A stretch of DNA of 64,000 nucleotides from Stichopus chloronotus (Eukaryota; Echinodermata; Holothuroidea; Aspidochirotida; Stichopodidae): NCBI GenBank assembly GCA_021234535.1, contig CM037837.1, positions 186,001 through 250,000 of the forward strand, written 5' to 3'. The notes below the pieces were generated by a model. That model saw nothing but the letters and a program-made list of their open reading frames with translations. It was not told the origin of the DNA and did not search any database. The position numbers were made by a program, and so were the translations under genes. Of the stretch, positions 40,201 to 52,200 are shown piece by piece; position 1 is the first letter of the stretch, and every line of letters starts with the position of its first letter.

Positions 40201-43200
40201 TCGTCTTCTGGTTCCGCTGGGATCAGCTGTACCCTTGGGCTGGGAGACTGCATCACTCTCACCGCAGCTAAATACTTCTGCTTGTCATATTCGCTGGCTT
40301 CGTCGATAGAACCTGCCCGAAACGAAAGATCAAAGGACGTGAAACCACTGATGTCATCATACACCTTGATCATACACCAACATTATGTCCAGAGGATCAG
40401 TGCTGGTTCTTCTGCATGATGACGTTGTAGGGTCTATGAAAGGGCTCACATTATTGAAAGTTTCCGTGCAAAGATGTGTTTATATTATACTTACTATACA
40501 TTGCTGTACATCACTATTTCTGAATCAGCTGTAATCAGCATCTTAGCAGCCCTGTAGGTAATAACATCAACTGCCAAATCAGCTTGCCGTAGTCTTAACT
40601 AACCTTTAACTGCATTGAAATGTTGCACAATAGACGATTATGCGGATATTAAAGGGGGAACACATGTTGCATCAGATTTGTACTAAATTACAGTTTTATA
40701 AAAATATATGTTATTGTAATACTGTACATAGACGGTAGTTCTGTTGACCATGGTATGAGGTGTAACCTATTGATTTGATGCAAATGAAAGGATTTGAGAT
40801 TTACAAAGTTTCAGGTGTCAGAGAAATTTAAATGTTCATACTTTATGTATTCATTCATGCTTGGGAAGATTCCTCAAGTTCTCTCATTTGCCCTTTACAC
40901 TCAGGTGACCATGCGTTATCAAAAGTTGACCTTGTTCATAGTAATATGCAGACATACAGTAGCTCTGTTGGCCATGGAATGAGATGAACTGATTTGATGC
41001 TGATAAATGGATTGGGATTTACAGTGTTTCAGGCGTCAGAAAAATGTATATGCTCATACAGGATATTCAAACTTGCATGCAAATGTCAAATACACCGATA
41101 CATCATGTCAATGGTAGATCAAACACGTTACAAAAGAATGATGCCAACAAATAGGTCACAAACATTCAGATGCCGGTGTGTTTTAAATTTCATCACCTCT
41201 AATCGTAACATATTCAAAACACGGAAGATAAAATATCATTAAAAATGTTTTTCAGGCCAGTCAGGTCTTCAAAACAAGTAAATTTTAGCTCAAAAAGATT
41301 ATGAGGTAGAGTCAGGAGTGAAAGGGGAAACTTACGACGGATGGGTAAATCTGAATGGTGCTGAAATGAGAGATTCAATCCCCTGGTGCCTCTTTGCCAA
41401 CCACATGATAATTGTAAATAAATACACATTCTACTACGAGACTGGACAGGGGAGAGAGCAAAAGTTTAATCACACTTAAACTTGTTTGATATGCAGTTCT
41501 CCCATTGTTAGTGTACCCTATAAATGTCACTCCCCCCACCTCCACATTTGATTATGACAGCACTAACATTTTAAATTGGCTAGGAGGCTTCCAAGGTACT
41601 GTACAGTACCCCCTGTGGTGTTGGCTGCACCTAGCACCGTAGTTTGGGAACCAGGGTACTAGATGGTTAGTACAAAAACCCCTGATTGCATCATGACTGA
41701 GTGGCACATTATTACCTGTATATAATTTTACTAAAAATGATCATAAGGTTCTAATTACAAGCTTTATAGGGTATCACTGGAGGGAAGACTAAACAGGGCT
41801 AATCTAATGATGCACAAAAATTTGTGGGAACTAAAGACGTACAGTAAATTGACATTCTTTCCATACAAACTCACATCGTTGTGTTGACAGAGTACTATAC
41901 AGTATATGTAATATACAACCCAAACGCATACAGTAAACAGTCAAACTTCTCAGATTTTTAGTGTTTGACTGAGGTTTTGACTTCGTAGGGTAACCAATCA
42001 GTTTGATGTGACACCTTCATATCACCACAGCCTGAGATCGATCAAAAGACAAAACTTTGACCGCGTGGTTAGAATTTCACACATCCGTGGCCCAATTAGA
42101 ACTTACTTTAAACACAGACGGTGTGGAATGATTAATTCCGTGAAAAAAGTAGCGACTGTTACACTATTTACAGTAAGTCTTTACTGTGACCATAAACAAT
42201 GAAAGTGTGGCCTGGTGTACTAGAAAAAGTGTGGGCTGGAAGAAAAACACATGTAAACAAGGAGGGCAATGTTATAGAAACTGAAATTTGTAAGGAATGC
42301 ATGATTGACTGGTTTTGTCTGCCAATTTTTGCTGTCTTTGAGCCATACTACCGTCTGCAAAGCTTGCACACAACAGGCTGCATAATTTAGCCCAACCATG
42401 TAATTACCGACGAGCATTCACTGCAGATCAAACAAAACATGACAAGGGACATGCTGCCTTACTGCATGATTAGCTCTATCCAATCAGAGCCACAGACATG
42501 GAAGGTCGCTATCCTACAAGACACAAACATTGTTGGTGCTTGTGCAAAGTGTATCAACAATTATTACTGTAGTAACCAAAACTGGTACAATTCTGCAGTT
42601 GTTGAATTAGTAACAACTAAGGTGTATCAATCGAAAAGAAGTACACATGCATCTACCTCCAATGGCAAATGCTCTCTTAATTTTGAACGAAATGGTTCAA
42701 AAATGAACTTGTCGAGGACTTTATCTAAAGGACACTGAATTAATTGGCTGACAATATTTCCATAAAATTCCTGCAGATCTTGCAGAAACACACTTAGGCC
42801 TACGTAAAAAGATGTCCTGATAGGGAGGAGACAGTTAGCTTCATGGAAAGTTCAAAAAACCAGAATGCACAAAGATTGCACGGTAATTTTGATGGCATAA
42901 TCAGAGATTAAATTCAGTTTAATTTGCAGCACCTGATATAGCAGATCACAGTTACCAATGATATTAAGCAAAAGCACGGGGTTATGACAATCACTGACAA
43001 TGTGACATTTCATACACCGATGATGAGATCTGTCCATGCTGCATTCTTGAACTATTGATCATGTGAACTTTTTTTTTTCCAAACTTACCATGGATTTGAC
43101 CCACATAATGATCTTTGATCTCCATGAAGAAAAGAAGGCATGTTTTACTTAATGTGGCACTCCTACCTATTATATACATTAGTTCAAGATTCCCGAATGT

Positions 43201-46200
43201 AGACATTAATGTATTTACCAGATCTTCTGTTTTCAAAATTTGATCCCTTCCAACCGCAAATAACCTGCAGTTTTACCACTCTCGATACCGATAGCCATCC
43301 ACATGCTAGGTATGTACTCAAGTCCAAAATTTTCTTCTTTAAATATTGTGTTTACAGGGTTTTGGTATTGACCTTACAGACTTTCAGCCTATACCATCAA
43401 CAAGACTTATCTTAATGACTCATTGTGGTTCACCTGCATCTAGTACCAACTATGAGACCGGTCGAAGTTTGTGTAAATTTTTGACCCTTGTTGATCTCAG
43501 TGAGCTTTGATACCCACCACTGCCAGCAGACTGCTTGCACTCAATCTCCATGTGGTAAACATAAAATACCTAACATGAGTTCAGGCCAAACTTCTCTTCA
43601 TGAGATATTCTGTTTACAAAAGGCACCAGAAACACTCATGAACGCATATACAGTACACACACATTCATAAGCACACACACCAGCATGGCCTGCAAACATT
43701 AAGATCATTATCGAAGCCAAAGTCCCGCTAACTGTACAAGGCAAAAATTCTTCTTCAAACAAATACTACAGCAGTGTTAATACTAACTGTATTGCCAGAA
43801 ACATTTAATGTCCTGTATCTTTTAATTATGATCCTATGAATTACAGTATTTCTAATTCATTTACTTCTATTCTTACATCAATAAATGTATTCCATTAACA
43901 AGTACTTGCAGCATTTCAAGGTACAATAGACCAATACCTGAGGGATTTTAAGTTGAATTTGATGAAATGATTCCCCACTTCTCCATTTTCAGTACCTCTG
44001 CAACATGCAGGATTTATCCATTCCATTGGTTGCCATGGTGCTGCGTACACTACAATGAATACGGTACATTGTATGCAGATAAGGACCTACTGTACACTTT
44101 CCCATACTTCACTACTTAACAATACAGCAGTGACATGATCATGAGCATGCCGACATATCATTAAGTGTAGCTTCAAAACCTTCTTGGTTAATGCTGTGAC
44201 ATTTAAAAATTTGCACAGCTCAACATCGGCGGTGTAAACAGAGTCCATTTCTGCTAAACGTTTCAACAGATTTCCCGACATAAATGTTCCTCCAAAGACT
44301 TCTGATCTTCTTCTCACTTTAATATCAGTCATTCAATAATTTTAATCTGCTGTCTTTTATTGGCAAAATGGCATGGTAATCTCCTCGTTTTGACAGCCTA
44401 ACCACTGTGTTATTCATAATAATCATCTAGATAGGGAATGCACCACAGTAAATCCATTTTTAACTGGACAGTGTGATTTTGGAAAGATTAAATCCACGTA
44501 AATAACGAAGTGGCAGGAAGCAAACCCCTTTTATCAATGGTAGGATTACTGATTTTTCCCCTTAAAAAGAAGCAAATTCCACTTTTAAGTTTCAATTCAC
44601 TCTTTATTCTTCTGTTTTCGAGCAATCTGATATCCCTACAATTTCGTACCATTTTTTAGGGTATGCTGTACATATACAAGCAGTCACCCATCTATCACAG
44701 GGTATTCCCAAACCTCTATCACAGTCCACCGCAGCAGAAGAGTGCAACGTGAGGGTGAAAACCATTACTTGAGCAGGACAAATGTCAGATTAAAAAAAAA
44801 AAAAACACTTACTGTTGGCTCCGAAATTAAAATGTTCCATGAAATGTTACAGATGCCATGTAAAACAACTGTACTGTATGCATTTTTGAAGATAAAATGT
44901 ACCAAAAAGTCCCATGAAAAGAAATAGACAAGATTGTGAACAGCCTCCCAAAAATTTGATAGAATGATATGCTTATGTGGTGAGGTGTATAATGGTGAAT
45001 AGCCTATAAACAACCTTGGCGATTGTATACTTCATGGTCACAGCCAACTTTTTTGTGAGTTTTGGACATTTTTCAAGTTGATATTTAAATGATATTTTAA
45101 ATGTCTTGTATAAAAATTAATCCTAATGGCATAAAATTGTTGGATCCAAGGTTTGAACTTGAAGAAATTTGGATTTGGTTAAGGGCTGTGATACAGCAGT
45201 ACCTGCATATGCATCAGTTCTACCCTTATTTTGCTGAAGTTGGACTATGAGTTGTGTTGGCAATTGCCAGGCATCTACCTTTGATTTCGTCAGCATTTTA
45301 GGGAAGAGAAAGTAGGGAAAAAGAACTATGCACTCATCTTCCAGATATTTGAATATGAAAATTGTCTCGACATTTTAGTTGGCCCTACAAAATTCAGACT
45401 CAACAAGAAAGCATAGCGGTCAATCACCCTTCAGTTATTTGGTATGAAACAGACCAATGGGAATGGATATAACAATTCATGCAAAATGGGGCTTATGCAA
45501 TGTTTTTTGGTTTTTTGTAGTGACTATAACATATCTGGCTTTCAATGACAAAATTTCAACTCATATTCCAGTTTTGAAAGAAAGACATACCCAGCAGCTA
45601 ATACAGGGCAGTATGTCAAAATACTTGATTTTAAAACTGTTTTAACTTTAATCTATCCTTTAGTCTAACTGTTTAAATGTTACACAAATTAAGCAGTAAC
45701 TGGCAGCACCACCTTTGTTAAATGATAATGGTTAATATCACTGTTGCCTCATGTGTCAGTTTAGAGCTAGTGCAACTACACACAAGATTTCAAATTTCAC
45801 ATTTCACAGCTGACATTGATCATCCCCTTATTGCAGCACTGCTGGTGATTCAGGGATGCACTGTTTGTACCTCTTCATCCACCTGAACTTTTTGAAAGTC
45901 GTGATGGAGAAGAAATATACAGGAGGGTTTCAGAAATGAAGACTGCAGACTTGCAGGTGCGATTCCTAATTAGGTCATTAAAATTACGTCCCTGAGAAAG
46001 ATGCTTTATCTTTTAATTGCTGTCTCTCTCCCTACATCTGAATATCAGTACCCATGAGGTAACTTGTGCTTACACTTTGGTACCAAACGAGCACAGTAGC
46101 AGCATGGGTGCACCTTGTCTGGACCAGTGGCAGATCCAGGAGTCGCACGGGTGCACATGCACTCCCAAATAAAATTTCTAACATTGATCAAATGTGCCTT

Positions 46201-49200
46201 TCATATTACATTGCAGACATCTCACTGCTGCCCTTCTCGTCATGGTTTTGGCATAGAAACTCCTACACCATTTCAAGAGCACTGTATTTAATGTAAATCT
46301 ATCTAGTGCACCTCTCAACAAAGACAGTTATGCCAGCACAGTGATACTAACCAGTGACAAGGGTAATAATGTGCTGCATTTCTAAACAACTGATTGCAAA
46401 AAGGTTAATTTTGTAATTTTCTCCATTAATACCACAATACCATTCTTTGAAAAATTCTACAATCTATCAAGATCTGTGGAAGTTTACTCACTTAATAACT
46501 GAGGATTACTTTTGGAATCATTGTGAGGGTTGCAAGCATCATAAAGGCTGAATAGAAACCTCTCCCTGTCTTCTGAACTGTCCATCTTCATCTGATCTGC
46601 ATCCATGAAATGAAAAGAGTCAATTTGTTGTCCTCTAAAATTTTCATTCAGCTAAACGTAACTTAATTTCTCCTTGATATCATAGACATGAATGTCAACT
46701 TTCTGTCTTGCCAGTAATGCCATCAATTTCACCCATGCTGTGAAGTATGAGATCACAATTTTTCTCTTTATTTTTTCAGACAGTTGAGAGTGGGGAAACT
46801 CTTGGTATTACACTTGAATGTCATCTCATCTAATAATAACTATGTGAAACCAGTTTCAAGATAATGGTATTTCAGTCTTTAATAATCACTTAAGTGCAGG
46901 CTTGGGGTGATCATAATCAGTAATTGATTACATCTGATTAAATTTTTAAGCAACTGTAATTGAATACTGTGTGAAAATTTACAAGTAATTGTAATCATAA
47001 TCCATTACATAGGTAAAGTAAATGTAATCATGGTTTAATTATGATTACATTGAATTAAAAGAAATATAAAAGAACCAAAAGATATTAAACAATTTTTTTC
47101 AGTGCTTATTACTTGTTCTGGAGTGACTATACAGTAGTTTAGTTGATCCTGCTTTCTTAAATGCCCCAGCAGAGCAGCCTGAATGAGATGTGCAGGGGAT
47201 TCAGTGATATCCACTTTGGTACACTCGGTTCTCTCGAATTTGTTTTTATCAGTTGCACATTATGTTCGCTCAGTCACACTCGACCTGAAGGCATTCTTGT
47301 ACAACTGGTTACAACTTTACAAATATTAAACATGTAATAAAACAATAGCAACCTGAACAAATCCAACATCTAAATTGGAATGAACTTAATCAATAGCTTC
47401 ACTGATAAAAATAAGCCTAGAGAGCATGAGCCTAGAGATAAGAATCCAAGTAGCAGTTATTTGTGCAATTGGCACATTGTCGGTATTTGTATGGGTATAT
47501 ATGTTTTATATGCTGTTTGTGATATTACACTTATAGGTAATAAAGCTTTCCAGTGCTCTCCACACAGATTAAAGAAAAGAGGACGAGTCACACAAGGAGC
47601 ACATAAGTGATCACTGGGGGGGTGCTTCATTTTCAACCTCACTGCCAAAAAGTATCGATCAATTTTTTGCTCTATTAAAAATGGCAGCAGCCTATGGTGA
47701 ACTTCTTTTCAGCCTAGATGGCTTTTGAAGCAGGGACAGTACTTTCAGGGGGTATTTGCTATTTCTGGAAAGCAGTAATTTTCAATTAGTTACAGGCCCA
47801 ATCTAATAACCCCTTCCCTACCCCAAAGAGCACTGCTTTAAAACATGTGTGTTAATTGTAGAGTTGTTTTATAAATTAGAACAGCAGATAACCTCCAGAG
47901 CTGTTAAACTTAGTGCTATACATATACCTTCTTCACTTTGTATGATGTTATTACTGTATAGAGATGTATGCAAAAAAAGATAAAGAATGTAATCACAATT
48001 GCAATAATGATTACACTGCAATGTAACTGTGATCATTATTGATTACTTTTATTTTAGCTGTAATCGTAATTGTAAAATTTGAAGTAATTGTAATGATTGT
48101 AATCAATTACAGTCAGATGTAATCGTCCCAATCCTGCTTAAGTGAGAATCGGTCTTCAAATTAAATACCATTTTTGTCACTCCTCTTTAAAATATCCCAT
48201 CACAATACTATAAGTAATGTGACACAGTAGGACAGATTCATAATTTGAAGAGAAGAAGAAAAAAGTTACAGATAATGTTGTAACAGATGAGAATGACACC
48301 ATGAAGCTTCCTGCTATGTCATGTATGATTGCATACCAGTTGTAGGAAAAAAGTTTGACGACTGTAGAACAGTTACAGTCTAAATTCTCTTTAAATATGA
48401 CAATTCATTATGTTGCGGAGTTGTAGAAATGTTTATTACAGCTAAGAAGACAAACAAATGACACGATGCAAACATCGTGAATGGAGGAGGAGTTTAACTA
48501 AAAGCATCCAAACATTGACTGTCCCTTAAATAGATGCCACAATATCATTATAGCTGTCAGAGTACAGACAGCGACTTGATGACGATCAAAGAAAGGTACA
48601 ATTGACTGAGGGGAAATGAAAATATCAGCCAAGAGGAGATGGAGGGCAAATGGAGTGGTACTGGAACATACCTTCAGAATTGAAAATATAGGTTTCATTA
48701 TTATCAATCACATACAAGAGGTGATGTGTTTAATGATATCTGAAGTGAACAATGGAGAAGAACAATATGATATGTGTCCACTGAAAATAAAGATTCTCTT
48801 ACCAAGTAAAGACATGTCAATATTCTTGAGCTTTGAGCCAGTAACATGGTGAGCTGGATACAAAAGAAATACACAGTAAAGATTTTAAAAATGCCAGTGA
48901 ACAGTAGATAAATATGTGTTGAAATGGATTATTATCTGAATGTCTTGAAAGGTGGTACACTTAAATAGCTATCATCAGGGAATATGCCCAACCAGAACAC
49001 ACAAACACATTGTAGTTTCGGTAAATGCATCATGACATTTTGTGTCATGAATCTGACATAGGGCGAGTAAGTTCAATATGCTTGGTTATTGTAATATTAC
49101 AGTAATTATCATATTACCAATTGGGATACATGTACAATGACATCTGCAGACCTAAGTTGATGACTGATACTGTAGGTATGTATCTGTACATGCATAACTG

Positions 49201-52200
49201 CATACTGCAGCAGAGATATCCAAGAGCATCACTACATACCAAATAACAAATCTGTGCAAGCTTCCCTTCTTGAGTTATTTTACTTAAAAAGGTTTTCACT
49301 ATTTAACCCCTACTGACCCCAAATGACCTTTGACTCCAACAAGAATAGGCTTTTTGCACTCAATAAGGTACACTCACTTACCGAATATAACGGGCAAGTT
49401 TCTCTTCTTGAGAAATTGTGTTTACAAGGGTTTTACCTGTTGATTCCTGCTGAACCAAAATAACTTTTGACCACTACCAAAAATGAGAGACTTTTTGTAC
49501 TCAATAAGATACACCCACACATTAAAAGTTTTATCTGTGCAAGCTTCTCTTCTTAAGATATTATGTTTAAGAAGTTTTCACTATCTCACCCCTGTTGACC
49601 TAAAATGACCTTTGACCTCCACCAAAAACAAAAGGATTTTTGTGCTCTATGAGGGTCAGCCTCATACTAAATATGACGTACATGCAAGATTTCTCTCCTG
49701 AGATATTGCGCTTTCTAGGTTTTCACTTCTTAAACCCATTGATCCCCAAATGACCTTTCACCTCCACTAAAAACAATGAACTTGTTGTTCTCAATAAGGC
49801 TCACCTACATACCACATAAGAGGTGTGCACAATAGTCTCATTTTGAGATATACTATAGTGTTTACAATGTTTCTCACTATTTGACCCACGTTGACCCCTA
49901 GTGACATATGACCTAATGAGAAAAAGCACCATAAACACTACACACCATCATCATTACTACCTGTTGTGCTGTTTTAGTATGGTCCTTAATAGAACATTGC
50001 AATACTTTAACCAGCCTGCACTATGAACTCACCAAGAAAGTGTTTGGAATATTTTCCAAGCCTGATTGATTCTAGCCAAACGACAACATCCTCCTTGGTC
50101 CAATCCTCGATGGGTTTGCCAAGCCTGGACTGATGGCCTTCAGAAAAACCGGTCGGTGGTCGAAGAATGTCTTTGACAAATCAAATACATTGAATGATCA
50201 AGAAGCTGGGTCATCAAGGAACCAGAAGAAAATTTAAAGAAGACACTTCATTAACTAATACAAGGCAATACTAATAAAAGGGAAAGAACTACAAACCAAT
50301 GTTGCTCTACTCACCAAGTTCTTTCTCTGATGTGGGTCCATTGATTTTGCCATTGTTCCTTTTATCATCAAAATCATCTGATTCTTCAAAACTCTCCCAG
50401 TCTGACCCTGACCCTCCATCTTCTAATCCCGGCAGAGAAATGTCTACTTCATCTTCATCATTATCCTGAAACAAAGGGAATGCAAAATAGCTGATGGAGC
50501 AAGTGTGACATCATTAACGTACTTCACAGGTTACAAACATTTCACTAAAGACATTTATCATGACTTTTGTAATATCTATGCAGCAAGTCAAAATAAAATG
50601 GTGTGAGACAAACATGGGTCTGTTTACATTCAAAGTAACCAATTCTATACCTGCTGTGTACTCATAAGGTGGTGGACAGCTGACAGTAACCTCTTCCTGA
50701 GATCTGTATCTTCAACTTCTAATTCCACTGAAGTGAGGATAGAGAAGGAAAAAGTGTTGCAAACATTAATAATTATGCAGTTCTGAGAAATCTACCCCAA
50801 CACACCTCTACTTGGTCAAAGACAAGGGAAATTAAATATCCCGTTTAACATGCTAGTAAATCCTGATTGCACATTCCTGACTGCACAGTCTGCAAGTTCC
50901 TTCTCGATTGACTGAAAACCATATCTCTTAAGAACAGAATGGTATACACGCAGCAGACGCTCGACAACAGGGAAGCATACTGTGGGTGATCTATTTAATC
51001 GGTTACACTCAGGGATGAAATCTAGAGGCATCGGTTAGAACTAGCAATTGATGTTAACAAGTGGCAATTATTAGTCCACATGCGGATTACAAGAGGACAG
51101 TTTCTCCACAGGCTGCTCTGTCCCGTCGTGTAACTGGGAATGTCGGCAATACTGTGCATTTAGTCATAGAGTACGTTTCAACTTGAATGAAAAGCAAATT
51201 TGGAATCAAAACAAAAAGTTCTACAACAGATCTAAAGGAGAGTGAAATGGTACACTCACCTAAATCTTCCTCAGTGATCTGCAACAAATAATCTCCATCA
51301 ATATCACATCCTGTTGAGAGAGTTAAGAAATATCTACAGTGACCCAACTGCAACACTACTATGACTTGACTGAATTACCTGTTCTACTTGATCCGTCTCA
51401 AATTGTGGCAACTTTAAGTCTGCGTTTGCAAACCTTCGCTACCTTCCAGCAAGAAACTGGTAATGAAAAGACTACAGTTAAGTACTCAAAATAATTAAAA
51501 TAATTGCAAAAACAGCATGTCTACTACAAGACTTTCTATTTTTCTGTGCAAGTAACGCAGTGCATGTATTACAAAGTGAAGGGACGAGGCAGATATCCGG
51601 TCCAGCCCGACTATTTGGCCAGATAGTGTCATAAAATTTGGTTCCTATTCTGGCTGAATATGTTTCAAGGTGCAGCCAAATTTTTTCCAACATTTCATGC
51701 AAGACATGAGCAGTAAGGTTGAACAATAACAGAGTAAAACACAATGTAATATGTTGACAGCTTATCTAGCTTGCTATGAAGATTAAAGGGGTTATACAGT
51801 TGAAAACATGGGAGCAGTGATTTTGCAACAGGTCAGAAGACAGGTGCCCCATACCGTAGCTATGCCTTAGGCTTGCATCAAGAGACTCAGTTAAACCACG
51901 TCAAAATAGTGCATCACTGTAATTTCTTGCTTTTGAAAGATATCTGTGATAGGTTAAAAGGTAACCACACATACAGTATGGGGGATTCACTTCACCTGGC
52001 ATAGACAGTTGTGAACTGATAAACCTGTATTGTAATTTCATAGGATGGCTGCAAACATTCATTTTTTTCCCTATATGATTTCACACAAAATAGAGATGAC
52101 ACAATTTGTAGCCCACAACAGTAGTGAGCAGTTAATGGTTTAAAGTTATTACAGACTTACAGTAAAAGTTAGTTGCATGTGAAGCATAATTGTAGCATAG

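Larger units (their letters stand above)
40313..46491 (-). other. 6.2-kb intron between scaffold exons 7 and 8
   Basis: It contains a ~225-bp tandem duplication (about 40735-41190), decayed Helentron-like copy E (43030-43720), and AT-rich unique DNA. Open frames at 42008-42738 and 44087-44332 lack family similarity and splice context, so I do not call them genes. Confidence 0.55.

Noticed and set aside
42008..42738. Three successive + strand frames of 63-99 codons
   Set aside because: No family similarity, no consistent phase between them, and they sit inside a repeat-rich intron.
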